Part shown: piece after piece, positions 49,786 through 58,770 of the stretch | Position numbering within the stretch: position 1 is the stretch's first letter | How the letters are laid out: every line of letters begins with the position of its first letter | Origin: an uncultured Clostridia bacterium | Lineage (GTDB): Bacteria; Bacillota; Clostridia; Christensenellales; Borkfalkiaceae | Length of the DNA: 64,000 bases | Assembly: GCA_934271275.1 (NCBI GenBank) | Contig: CAKQRD010000008.1 | Location: 62,001-126,000, forward strand | Reading direction: 5' to 3' | Position numbers and translations under genes: made by a program | The notes under the pieces: generated by a model | Told to the model about the DNA's origin: nothing | Databases searched by the model: none | What the model saw: only the letters and a program-made list of their open reading frames with translations

Positions 49786-50640
49786 TTATACAGTTTGTAA
49801 CTGTGTAACGCCGTAGGGCGGGGGCTTGCTCCCGCCGTTAATTTGTTGTATAAAAAGCGCGGGCATATTGCCGTTTGCCCCTTAAAGAATAAGGGGCAAA
49901 GTTAGCGTGAGGTATGCGCGATATGTAACGCGGGGTTTTTGAGGAGTTTTTGGAAAAGGGGTAAGTTCGGGCGTAGCCCTCCGTAGCAATAGCGGAGGAG
50001 TAAGCGGAGAAGCGTGTTACCCGCGTAGACAATCCCGCGAAGAATCTCAAAAGTTACTTACGCGTAGAGATTCTTCGTAAGTAAGAGCAAGAAGGAACGA
50101 CACTTCTCCGCTACGCTACGAAGCACTATGCCCGTCAAAGACAGCAGGTCAAGGGCGTGCAGAATGACAATCAGGGGTTTTCGCGTGAAAATTGTATAGC
50201 GGCGGGAGCAAGCCCCCGCCCTACGGCAGTATGAGAAGTTGCCTCGTCCTACGGGGGGTATACAGTTACAAACTGTGTAAAGGAAAACAGCACGGTCAAC
50301 TTGTTGTTTGCCCCTTAAAGAATAAGGGGCAAAGTTAGCGAGAGGTATGCGCGAAAAGTAACGCGGGGTTATTGAGGAGTTTTTGGAAAAGGGGTATGTT
50401 CGGGCGTAGCCCTCCGTAGCAACAGCGGAGGAGCAAGGGGAAAAACGGATACTTCTCCGCTGCGCTACGAAGCACTATGTGCGGAAAACAGTTTTGCCCC
50501 TTTCGGAAAAGAGAAAACAAAAGAACTGATACTTCTCCGCTGCACTACGAAGCACTTTTGTAGCAGAAAAACAGTTCTTCCCTTCTCGCAGAAAAAAGTA
50601 TAAAAACGCGGGGAACTACCCTGCGATACTTTGTTCGATT
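49786..50640. repeat. Composite repeat region
   Basis: About 850 bp with no gene, built from repeats seen elsewhere. There is a TTATACAGTTTGTAACTGTG palindrome at 49786-49808 and another at 50258-50280. GGCGGG hairpins lie at 49812-49837 (inverted) and 50200-50226. Composite-type repeats with TTGCCCCTT-AAAGAAT-AAGGGGCAA begin near 49874 and 50308. A decayed family 1 element (GAAGAATCTCAAAAGTTACTT ... AGATTCTTCG) lies near 50036-50080. Short open frames here translate repeat sequence and are not called. Confidence 0.8.
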
Positions 50641-50692
50641 TCCCGTTTCGCACGCGCGCGCGAAAATATTTTTTAATTCTTTCTTAAATACG

Positions 50693-50721
50693 TTGTAAAA
50701 GTACGGGCTTTTTGGTATAAT
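50693..50721 (+). promoter_or_regulatory. Sigma-A promoter for ftsK
   Basis: TTGTAA (50693-50698), 17-bp spacer, TATAAT (50716-50721). Confidence 0.8.
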
Positions 50722-50753
50722 TTAATGGCTAATACTTTCTAAGAGGTGTTTTC

Positions 50754-53700
50754 TTGAATAGTACCAGAAAGGAAAAAAATAAAAGCGAAAGGTCGGTTTT
50801 CACGAAGGAAACGCTCGGCGTTATCATCGTGCTTTTTACCACCCTTTGCCTCGTTTGTTTAATAACCCGCGAGCAGGTCTTTTCCGCGCCCGGTCAATAT
50901 ATAAATGCGTTTTTATTCGGAGCGTTCGGCTATTTTGCGTACGCGGTCGCCGCGTGGGGCGAAATTATCGGAATTTTTCTTATTACCGACAAAAAAACGG
51001 GCTTTTCAGCAAAGAGAAAGGCTCTCATAACCTTTGCCTTCATCGCGCTCGTAACCTTTTTGCATCTTCTTTCTATGGGCGATAACGGCGGCGCGGGCTA
51101 CACCTTTGCCGATTATATTTCCGCTTCTTACGCGAAAGGCGACGGTGGAGTTTTAACCGCTTCGGCGGGCGGCGTTTGCACGGCGATTATCGCTTATCCT
51201 TTTTTAACCCTTATGCAGCTGACGGGCGGGTGCGTGGTCGTCGGCGCGATTTTTGCGCTGTGCGTATATTTTACCATAGCCGATTTTGTCAAAAGCGGCA
51301 AAAGCAAGCCGGAAGCTCCCGAGAAAAAGCTTCGCAGTTCTTATGCGCCTCAGAACGAAATTCCCGCAAACCCCGTTATTTCGGGCGTTAAGGAATACCC
51401 TGCGGAAGGCGTTAAATTCGACGAAAAACGCTCCGACCAACGCCTTTTCGTCTCTAATCCCGACGACTTTAAGCTTAAAACCAAGCGCGAGATGGCAAAA
51501 TCCGACAAGGTTTCGGGCATAAAGCTCGATTTCGAGAAAAACGGTCTCGGCGTGGGCAAGTCCGCGGAATCCTATTCGGGTTCTTATAAAGACGACTTGC
51601 AGAAAAAAATAGAATACATCAAAACCCCGCCGAAGCTCGACCTCAATTCCGACAAAACGATTAAAAAATACGCGGGCGAAACAAAGGTTTCCACGCCGAT
51701 TAAACAGTCCTCCGTTTCGGGCGCTTCGTTTGGCGCTTACGGCAGCGCGGGAGCGGCGAGACAAGGGGGGGTGAATCCCTCTGCGATTCCTTTCCGCGAA
51801 CACGACGGCAACAACGCCGCGGCTAACGACGCCGCTCTTCGTTCCGCTTATTTTGCGGGAAGATACGCGGGCGGTACGGGCGGCGCGGGCGGCTCTCAAT
51901 CCGCCGCGGAGGTAAACGGAAACGGCGGCTATTTCGCAAACAAAAACTACGGTTCTGCGAGCGGCGCGGGCGCAAATGCCGGCGCAAACGTCGGCGCGAA
52001 CGCGAACGTTGCGAACGCTTCGGGGACGAATGCAAACGGCTCGGTCGCGGCGGGCGTTTCCGGATTAAGCGGCGCGAACGGCGCGGGAACGACTCCCGCA
52101 GACTCTTCCGCGAATACCGAAAAAACGGCGGGAAACGAAGCGCAGAATACCTCGAAAAAGCCTGCGAACTATAAGCCTACCCTTGCGGAAAGGCTTAAAG
52201 CGGCGGAGGAAGCGAAAAAAGCCGCGGAAGCGGCGGGAATTCGTGCCGAAAACACGGCCAATACCGAAAGTTCCGTTCGCGGCGCTTCGGACGGGTTGAC
52301 AGGTCGCGCTTCGCGCTTTACCGAAATTTCTTCCGACGTAACCTCCGAAAGCACGAGGGTTGCGCCCCGTGAGGAAGAGAAAAAAGAAGAAATAATCCCC
52401 GAACGTTCGTCGCGCGCGGCGATGGTTTCGGGTGAGGAAAGCGAAAGCGTATCGCGGCGTTCGGACAGAACTTCGGCGTTGTTCGGCGACGATTTTGAAG
52501 AAAAAACCGAAAAGCTTGAAAGAACGGAAATATCCGACAAGCCCGAAAATCCGCGTGCGGAAGAGTCTGCCGAAAGATTCGGCGGAAGAACGGGCGAAAG
52601 GGGAAGAAGCGCGCGCGCCTTTTTCGAGGACGATTCGGACGACGCGGGCGTTTCGAGCGTTATCCGCGAACCGAGGGCGAACAGAATTTTGTTCGGCGAC
52701 GAGAACAAGGCGGCGGAAGAAAGCAAGGGCTTTACGAGCAGAGTTTCCGCGGACGATAACGACGAACCCCGTTCGGGAGATCATGCGCGCGGTCAGTCGA
52801 GAGGCGGGGCGAGAGCCGCTTTCGGAACGGGCGCGTTCGGAGGGAAAACCTCGGAAGCCGCAAATATTTCAAATACCCCGAATACCGCAGGAGAGCCGAC
52901 GAAACCCGAAAAGGTTCAGCCGCCCATTAACAGAGAATATATCCGTCCTCCGCTCGACCTTCTGGAAGCGCATTCCACACCCGTGAACGCGCCGAAAGAA
53001 AATCACGAGGAGAGAATGGAGGTCATAAAACAGACGCTCGAAGAGTTCCACATAAACGCGCTTCCGCAGAGCTACGTTCAGGGACCTTCCATCACCCGTT
53101 ACGAAATTATGATGCCCGCGGGCGTTTCGGTCAAAAAGGTACTCGTTTACGACGACGATTTGCGTATGCGTCTCGCTTCCAAAAACGGCGTCAGAATAGA
53201 AGCGCCTATCCCCGGCAAAAACCTCGTCGGAATAGAGGTCGCGAACAAGACCCCCATACCCGTAGGTATGCGTGAGGTTTTGGAAGGCGCGGCGGGTAAG
53301 CCCGAAAAGGCGGGCGCGCTTACGTTCGCGATAGGCAAAAACCTCGTCGGCGAAGCTATTACCGATAACCTTGCGAAAGGTCCGCACTATCTGGTTGCGG
53401 GCGCGACGGGTTCGGGAAAAAGCGTTTGTCTTAACGTTATGATAGTAAGCCTTATCATGCGGTACAGTCCCGAGGAATTGCGGCTTATTCTTATCGACCC
53501 GAAGCGCGTGGGCTTCCGTTGCTACGAGCATCTGCCGCACCTTATGATAGACGAGATAGTTACCGAGCCGCAGAAGGCGATAGCGGTGCTTCAATGGGCG
53601 TATAACGAAATGGAAAGGCGTTACGACGTATTCGCCGCCTGCACCGAAAGCGTTATCAGCGACATTGACGGTTATAATAAAGAAATCGCGAGCGATACCG

Positions 53701-54428
53701 TGCCGAAAATGCCGCGTATCGTAATCATAGTGGACGAGCTTGCCGACCTTATGGAAACGTGCAAGAAGGATATGGAAGCGCGTATCCGTGCGCTCGCGCA
53801 GAAGGCGAGGGCGGCGGGCGTGCATCTGGTGCTTGCAACCCAGCGTCCTTCGGTGGATATAATAACGGGTACGATAAAGGCGAACCTGCCTTCCCGTATC
53901 GCGTTAAAGGTTATGAACTTTGCGGATTCGCAGACTATTCTTTCGCAGGGCGGCGCGGAAAAGCTGCTCGGCAACGGCGATATGCTTTATAAAAACTCGT
54001 CTATGCCTGAATGCGAAAGGTATCAGGGCGCGTGGATAAGCGACAGAGAGATTAACGCGGTCGTGAAATATATCATAGAACACAACGCCGCGTATTTCGA
54101 CGACGAACTGCAAGAATTCCTCGATAAATCGGTGCATCCGCGCGATACGGAGGTTTCCGCTTCGGAAGGAGGCGGAGAAGAGGACGAGGACGGCGGCGTA
54201 AACGAATTCTTCCTGAAAGCCCTGTGGCTTGCGGTCAATTCGGGAACGGTTTCCATCTCCCAGCTCCAAAGAAGATTCCAGATAGGCTACGCGAGAGCGG
54301 GCGGACTTGTGGACAGAATGGAGAGAATGGGTTTCGTTTCGGGCAACGAGGGCAGCAAAGCGCGAAGAGTGCTTATTTCCCGCGAAGAGTTTATAGAAAA
54401 GTTCGGCGAAATGCCCGACGCTTACTGA
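50754..54428 (+). CDS. ftsK: FtsK/SpoIIIE DNA translocase
   Basis: This ATP-driven pump moves chromosomal DNA through the division or sporulation septum. The 1224-residue protein probably starts with TTG after AGAGGTG. Four membrane helices occupy about 20-175. A very long low-complexity linker, rich in Ala, Gly, Asn, Ser, Glu, runs about 190-735. The motor follows: GATGSGKSVCLN at about 882 (Walker A), VDELADLM near 993 (Walker B), and RAAGVHLVLATQRPSVD. The gamma winged helix ends it (SQLQRRFQIGYARAGGLVDRMERMG, about 1165-1190), which reads KOPS/SRS sequences. Length exceeds the usual 750-950 because of the linker. Confidence 0.95.
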   Translation: MNSTRKEKNKSERSVFTKETLGVIIVLFTTLCLVCLITREQVFSAPGQYINAFLFGAFGYFAYAVAAWGEIIGIFLITDKKTGFSAKRKALITFAFIALVTFLHLLSMGDNGGAGYTFADYISASYAKGDGGVLTASAGGVCTAIIAYPFLTLMQLTGGCVVVGAIFALCVYFTIADFVKSGKSKPEAPEKKLRSSYAPQNEIPANPVISGVKEYPAEGVKFDEKRSDQRLFVSNPDDFKLKTKREMAKSDKVSGIKLDFEKNGLGVGKSAESYSGSYKDDLQKKIEYIKTPPKLDLNSDKTIKKYAGETKVSTPIKQSSVSGASFGAYGSAGAARQGGVNPSAIPFREHDGNNAAANDAALRSAYFAGRYAGGTGGAGGSQSAAEVNGNGGYFANKNYGSASGAGANAGANVGANANVANASGTNANGSVAAGVSGLSGANGAGTTPADSSANTEKTAGNEAQNTSKKPANYKPTLAERLKAAEEAKKAAEAAGIRAENTANTESSVRGASDGLTGRASRFTEISSDVTSESTRVAPREEEKKEEIIPERSSRAAMVSGEESESVSRRSDRTSALFGDDFEEKTEKLERTEISDKPENPRAEESAERFGGRTGERGRSARAFFEDDSDDAGVSSVIREPRANRILFGDENKAAEESKGFTSRVSADDNDEPRSGDHARGQSRGGARAAFGTGAFGGKTSEAANISNTPNTAGEPTKPEKVQPPINREYIRPPLDLLEAHSTPVNAPKENHEERMEVIKQTLEEFHINALPQSYVQGPSITRYEIMMPAGVSVKKVLVYDDDLRMRLASKNGVRIEAPIPGKNLVGIEVANKTPIPVGMREVLEGAAGKPEKAGALTFAIGKNLVGEAITDNLAKGPHYLVAGATGSGKSVCLNVMIVSLIMRYSPEELRLILIDPKRVGFRCYEHLPHLMIDEIVTEPQKAIAVLQWAYNEMERRYDVFAACTESVISDIDGYNKEIASDTVPKMPRIVIIVDELADLMETCKKDMEARIRALAQKARAAGVHLVLATQRPSVDIITGTIKANLPSRIALKVMNFADSQTILSQGGAEKLLGNGDMLYKNSSMPECERYQGAWISDREINAVVKYIIEHNAAYFDDELQEFLDKSVHPRDTEVSASEGGGEEDEDGGVNEFFLKALWLAVNSGTVSISQLQRRFQIGYARAGGLVDRMERMGFVSGNEGSKARRVLISREEFIEKFGEMPDAY

Positions 54429-54438
54429 TAAAAGCAGA

Positions 54439-54509
54439 CAGACTTTTTCCCGCCCCGCAAAACCCTGCAAAACCTTGAAAAACCTTGCCAAAAGACGGGA
54501 AAAGGTCTG
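54439..54509 (+). other. Long hairpin with tandem-repeat loop between ftsK and rimO
   Basis: CAGACTTTTTCCCG (54439-54452) pairs along all 14 bases (one G-U) with CGGGAAAAGGTCTG (54496-54509). The loop contains three related short units (GCAAAACCCT, GCAAAACCTT, GAAAAACCTT). It follows the ftsK stop by about 10 bp and precedes the rimO start by 14 bp. Confidence 0.7.
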
Positions 54510-54523
54510 AAAAGAGATAACTT

Positions 54524-55855
54524 ATGGAGAACAATAACGAAAAAAGCGGGCTTAAAATCGGCGTGATTTCGCTCGGGTGCGACAAAAACCGCGTAGATAC
54601 CGAGAAAATGCTCGCCAAAATCAAAGAGAAACACGAGATTACGGGCGACGTAGAAGAAGCCGATATTATCATCGTCAACACCTGCGCGTTTTTGAGCAGT
54701 TCGAGAAAGGAATCCGTCGAGGAAATTCTTTCCGCCGCGGAATACAAAAAAAGCGGCAGCGCGAAAAAGCTTATCGTGACGGGCTGTCTCCCGCAGAAAT
54801 TCCTTAAAGAAACGGAGAAAGGTTTTCCCGAAGCGGACGCTTTTCTCGGCGTTTCCGATTACGACAAGATAAACGAGGTTATAGACAGAATAACGGACGG
54901 CGAACGGGTGAGCGAGGTCGGCGCGCCGCGCGGAGAATGCGGAACGAAACGCCTTCTCACGACGGACGGCTACGCGTATCTTAAAATCGCGGACGGGTGC
55001 GACAATCATTGCACATATTGTCTTATTCCCAAAATCCGCGGCAAATACCGCTCCGTTCCCGTGGACGACCTTCTGGAAGAGACGAAAAATCTCGGCGAAA
55101 TAAACGAGCTTATTCTCGTCGCGCAGGACGTGGCGGCTTACGGAAAAGACCTTTTCCCGCGAGTTACTTTAACGGAGCTTATAAGAAAGCTTTCCGCACT
55201 CCCGAACGTTAAAGGGATAAGGCTGTTATATTGCTATCCCGAAAACATTACCGACGAGCTTATTCACGAAATGGCGGTGAACGCAAAGGTTATAAGATAC
55301 ATAGACGTGCCGCTTCAACACGCTTCCGACTCTGTGCTTAAAAGAATGAACAGAAAGGGGACGGGAGCGGAATATCTTGCCCTTATAGAAAAGCTTCGCC
55401 GCGAGGTGGCGGGGATTGCGATTCGTTCCACCTTTATCACGGGCTTTCCCGCGGAGAGCGAAGAGGATTTCGACGCGCTCGTCGGGTTTTTGCAAAAGGC
55501 GAAACTCGACGCGGCGGGATTTTTCAAGTACAGCAGAGAAAAGGATACGCCCGCGGACAAACTTGACGGGCATCTTAAAGAGAGCGTAAAGACCGCGCGG
55601 CTTAAAAAGCTTTATTCGGTTCAGAAAAAAATCGTTAAGGAAAACAATAAAAAGCTCGTGGGAAAGACCTTTAACGTGCTTGCGGAGGGCTTTGACGAAA
55701 ACGCTTTGGTGTATTACGGAAGAGCGTATTTCAACGCGCCCGACGTGGACGGAAAAATTTATTTCTTTTCGGATTCCGAGGTGGAATACGGAAAGTATCT
55801 GAGAGTGAAAATCACAAAGGCAACGGGTTACGACCTTTACGGAGAAAGAGTATGA
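54524..55855 (+). CDS. rimO: Ribosomal protein S12 methylthiotransferase
   Basis: This radical-SAM enzyme adds a methylthio group to the conserved aspartate of ribosomal protein S12. The 443-residue protein has the UPF0004 domain (GVISLGCDKNRVDTEKML, IIVNTCAFL, VTGCLPQ: cysteines of the auxiliary cluster), the radical SAM motif CDNHCTYCLIPKIRGKYRS near 159-177, and a C-terminal TRAM domain. The start follows AAAGAGATAA. Its stop overlaps the pgsA start (ATGA), opening a tight rimO-pgsA-cinA-recA run. Confidence 0.95.
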   Translation: MENNNEKSGLKIGVISLGCDKNRVDTEKMLAKIKEKHEITGDVEEADIIIVNTCAFLSSSRKESVEEILSAAEYKKSGSAKKLIVTGCLPQKFLKETEKGFPEADAFLGVSDYDKINEVIDRITDGERVSEVGAPRGECGTKRLLTTDGYAYLKIADGCDNHCTYCLIPKIRGKYRSVPVDDLLEETKNLGEINELILVAQDVAAYGKDLFPRVTLTELIRKLSALPNVKGIRLLYCYPENITDELIHEMAVNAKVIRYIDVPLQHASDSVLKRMNRKGTGAEYLALIEKLRREVAGIAIRSTFITGFPAESEEDFDALVGFLQKAKLDAAGFFKYSREKDTPADKLDGHLKESVKTARLKKLYSVQKKIVKENNKKLVGKTFNVLAEGFDENALVYYGRAYFNAPDVDGKIYFFSDSEVEYGKYLRVKITKATGYDLYGERV

Positions 55856-56433
55856 ATTTACCTACCAAGCTTACCGTTTTAAGAATTATTATGATTCCCG
55901 TTTTCGCGGCGGTGTTCTTTATCCCCGCGATACCTTACAGATTTATAATTTCCGCGGTTATATTCGCGCTTGCCGCGTTCACCGATTTTCTCGACGGACA
56001 TATCGCGAGAAAGTATAATATGGTGACCGACCTCGGCAAGTTTTTAGATCCTATCGCGGATAAGGTTCTCGTTTCCACCGCGCTCATCGTGATGCTGGTC
56101 GCGGCGGGCGAGCAAACGCCCGTTCTTCCTTGGTACGGCTCGATAGCGGTCGCCGTAATCCTCGCGAGAGAGCTTATGATTTCGGGCTTCCGTATGGTTG
56201 CCGCAAGCAAAGGCGCGGTACTTGCCGCGGACCTTTCGGGAAAGATTAAAACCACCGTTCAGGACGTGGCGATAGTCGTGCTGCTCGTCGGCAAAGACGT
56301 TACGCCCGAGCCTTACGGAATTATGAATATCATAGGACTCGTTCTTCTCGGTTTAGCTACCGTTCTCACTATATATTCGGGCGCGGAGTGCCTGATAAAA
56401 AATCGCGGGGTGCTGAAAACGGAACGAAAATGA
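55852..56433 (+). CDS. pgsA: CDP-diacylglycerol-glycerol-3-phosphate 3-phosphatidyltransferase
   Basis: The enzyme makes phosphatidylglycerol phosphate, the precursor of the phosphatidylglycerol used by the cardiolipin synthase at 4158. The 193-residue membrane protein has the complete CDP-alcohol phosphotransferase motif, with D45, D48, G49, A52, R53, G62, D66 and D70 at the canonical spacing. Several membrane helices follow. It starts at ATG overlapping the rimO stop and ends overlapping cinA by four bases. Confidence 0.95.
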   Translation: MNLPTKLTVLRIIMIPVFAAVFFIPAIPYRFIISAVIFALAAFTDFLDGHIARKYNMVTDLGKFLDPIADKVLVSTALIVMLVAAGEQTPVLPWYGSIAVAVILARELMISGFRMVAASKGAVLAADLSGKIKTTVQDVAIVVLLVGKDVTPEPYGIMNIIGLVLLGLATVLTIYSGAECLIKNRGVLKTERK

Positions 56434-57635
56434 AAAACGCGCTGATAACCTTCAAAACCGCGGCGGCGGAGCTGGATACCGAGAGGCTTGCGGTTTATAC
56501 CAAAACCCTTTATAGCGGCGGGTTTTCCACCGACTTTTTAGAGGTTCTGCCCGCTTCGGACGAGGCTTCCTTCCGCCACTCCTTCGAGCGGTTTAAGGAT
56601 ATGGCGGATAACCTTATAATCGCGGGCGGGGACGAGGCGGATTTCCCCATAAAAGAGGTCATATGCGACCTTTCCGCCACCGCGCTCGTGGAAAACGAGA
56701 ACGCACTCGGGTTTGCCAAAGCCGCCTGCCCTTACGGCGAAGAGGACGGTGCGGCGGAATACGCAAGGCTTCCCGCGGACGCTTCGCTCGTGCCGAATAT
56801 CCTCGGCGCGTTTCAGGGTTTTATGACGGAGGACAGAGATTTTACGCTTATGGTTCTGCCCGCGGGAATCGCGGAATTCAAGCAGGCGTGCGAAAAATAC
56901 GTTCTTCCGTATCTCGAAAAAAAATACGACCTTAAATATAAGCGGCTCGTCCTGAAATACTGCGGCGAAAAAAAAGACGCGGAGGCGGCTGCGGAAAAGG
57001 CAAAGGCGGAATCGGGAGAAAGCTTTAATTACGATATTAAAGAGAATTGCGGCGACGTAACGCTGTCGCTCCTCTTTGAAAAATACGCCGAAAAGGGCGG
57101 CTCGGAAGCGGTGCGGACGATAGTTTCGGAGCTGAAAGAAGGACTTTACGCGGAAGACGACGTAACTCTTTCCGAACGGCTTTTCGACCTTCTGCGCTTA
57201 AAAAAGGTGCGGCTTTCCACCGCGGAATCCTTTACGGGCGGAAGAGTCGTCGCGGACGTCGTGAAAAACGCGGGCGCTTCCGACGTAGTGTACGAGGGCG
57301 TCGTCTGCTACGACGAAGTAAGCAAAAAACGTCGGCTCGGCGTTAAGCACGCAGACCTCGTGAGAGAGGGGGCGGTCAGCTCGGTCGTGGCGTATCAGAT
57401 GGCTGTTGGGCTTCTCGCGGGAGGCGAAACGGACCTCGCTATAGCGACCACGGGGCTGGCAGGACCTAACGGAGACGGCTCCGGAAAGCCCGTCGGGCTG
57501 TGCTTTATAGCGATAGGTATGAAAGACGGGGTGGACGTATACCGCTTCCGCTTTAACGGAACGAGAGAGGAAATAACGGAAACGGCAAAGAATACCGCGC
57601 TGTTTCTTGCAATAAAAAAACTTAAAAGGATATAA
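56430..57635 (+). CDS. cinA: CinA-family protein with divergent N-terminal domain
   Basis: I start at 56430 (MKNALITFKT), where ATGA overlaps the pgsA stop. The C-terminal 160 residues are a clear CinA/PncC domain (RLSTAESFTGGRVVADVVKNAGASDVVYEGVVCYD, LAIATTGLAGPNGDGSGKPVGLCFIAI), expected to deamidate NMN. The first 240 residues occupy the place of the molybdopterin-binding-like domain but lack its usual GDEL and GGLGPT sequences (the nearest part reads IIAGGDEADFP). This half is therefore degenerate or replaced. Position between pgsA and recA is the standard one. Confidence 0.85.
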   Translation: MKNALITFKTAAAELDTERLAVYTKTLYSGGFSTDFLEVLPASDEASFRHSFERFKDMADNLIIAGGDEADFPIKEVICDLSATALVENENALGFAKAACPYGEEDGAAEYARLPADASLVPNILGAFQGFMTEDRDFTLMVLPAGIAEFKQACEKYVLPYLEKKYDLKYKRLVLKYCGEKKDAEAAAEKAKAESGESFNYDIKENCGDVTLSLLFEKYAEKGGSEAVRTIVSELKEGLYAEDDVTLSERLFDLLRLKKVRLSTAESFTGGRVVADVVKNAGASDVVYEGVVCYDEVSKKRRLGVKHADLVREGAVSSVVAYQMAVGLLAGGETDLAIATTGLAGPNGDGSGKPVGLCFIAIGMKDGVDVYRFRFNGTREEITETAKNTALFLAIKKLKRI

Positions 57636-57641
57636 ACGAAA

Positions 57642-58652
57642 ATGGATGAAAACAAAATCAAAGCATTAGACGGTATAATGGCGCAAATCGAAAAGCAGTA
57701 CGGCAAGGGCGCGATTATGCGCCTCGGCGCGAGCAGTGCGGACGAGGGCATAGAGGTGCTTCCCACGGGCTGTCTTTCGCTCGACGTGGCTATCGGCGTG
57801 GGCGGACTTCCCCGCGGCAGAATTATAGAAATCTACGGACCGGAATCATCGGGTAAAACCACCGTCGCGCTTCACTGCATTGCGGAAACGCAGAAAAACG
57901 GCGGAATCTGCGCCTTTATCGACGCGGAACACGCCCTCGATCCCGTATACGCCAAAAATCTCGGCGTAAACCTCGACGAATTATACGTTTCCCAGCCCGA
58001 CCACGGCGAACAGGCTCTCGACATAACCGCGTCGCTCGTTTCGAGCAAAGCGGTAGACTTAATCGTCGTAGACTCGGTTGCGGCGCTTACCCCGAAAGCG
58101 GAAATAGAGGGCGATATGGGCGACGCGCACGTCGGACTTCAAGCGAGACTTATGAGTCAGGCGCTCCGTAAGCTCACCGCGATTACCTCCAAAAGCAAAA
58201 CCTGCATCATCTTTATCAACCAGCTCCGCGAAAAGGTCGGCGTAATGTTCGGAAACCCCGAAGTCACCGCGGGCGGCAAGGCGCTCAAATTCTACGCGAG
58301 CGTCAGAATAGACGTGAGAAAGGGCGACGCGTTAAAGAGCGAAGGCAACGCTTACGGAAATCATACCAAAGCCAAAATCGTTAAAAACAAGGTCGCTCCG
58401 CCCTTCAAAACCGCGGAATTCGACATTATCTACGGCAAGGGCATATCGAAGGGCAGTTGCATCATAGACCTTGGCGTTCAGTGCGGCATTATAGAAAAAA
58501 GCGGCGCGTGGTTCTCTTATAACGGCGAAAAAATCGCGCAGGGCAGAGAAAAGGCTTCCGATTATTTCGAGAGCAACCCCGAAATCGCGGCGGAAGCGCA
58601 GGCTCGCATTATGGACGCGCTTATGCACAAAGATAGCGCGGTGAGCGAATAA
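57642..58652 (+). CDS. recA: Recombinase RecA
   Basis: This strand-exchange protein of homologous recombination also drives LexA cleavage. The 336-residue protein begins KALDGIMAQIEKQYGKGAIMRLG and has Walker A GPESSGKTTVALH near 66-78, Walker B LIVVDSVAAL, and the L2 region INQLREKVGVMFGNPEVTAGGKALKFYASVR. The C-terminal domain is slightly short. It lies 6 bp after cinA without its own promoter, so it belongs to the rimO-pgsA-cinA operon. No LexA box is obvious next to it. Confidence 0.98.
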   Translation: MDENKIKALDGIMAQIEKQYGKGAIMRLGASSADEGIEVLPTGCLSLDVAIGVGGLPRGRIIEIYGPESSGKTTVALHCIAETQKNGGICAFIDAEHALDPVYAKNLGVNLDELYVSQPDHGEQALDITASLVSSKAVDLIVVDSVAALTPKAEIEGDMGDAHVGLQARLMSQALRKLTAITSKSKTCIIFINQLREKVGVMFGNPEVTAGGKALKFYASVRIDVRKGDALKSEGNAYGNHTKAKIVKNKVAPPFKTAEFDIIYGKGISKGSCIIDLGVQCGIIEKSGAWFSYNGEKIAQGREKASDYFESNPEIAAEAQARIMDALMHKDSAVSE

Positions 58653-58666
58653 TTTCCGCTCTATCA

Positions 58667-58695
58667 TTGACAAAAGACTAAAATTGTTATACAAT
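58667..58695 (+). promoter_or_regulatory. Sigma-A promoter for rny
   Basis: TTGACA (58667-58672), 17-bp spacer, TACAAT (58690-58695). Confidence 0.85.
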
Positions 58696-58715
58696 AGAAT
58701 ATAGTGCTGAACGAT

Positions 58716-58738
58716 AAAGGGCGCGGCGCGCCTTTTTT
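58716..58738 (+). terminator. Terminator-like hairpin between the rny promoter and rny
   Basis: AAAGGGCGC (58716-58724) and GCGCCTTT (58728-58735) form a stem around a 3-nt loop, followed by TTT. It lies 20 bp after the promoter, so it could end recA read-through or attenuate rny. Confidence 0.6.
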
Positions 58739-58770
58739 CGGGTAAGCTAAAAAACAGGAGGGCATTATTT

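Noticed and set aside
49838..50653. Three minus-strand frames of 60-70 codons
   Set aside because: They are readings of repeat modules (AGGGGCAA hairpins and similar) and not conserved proteins.
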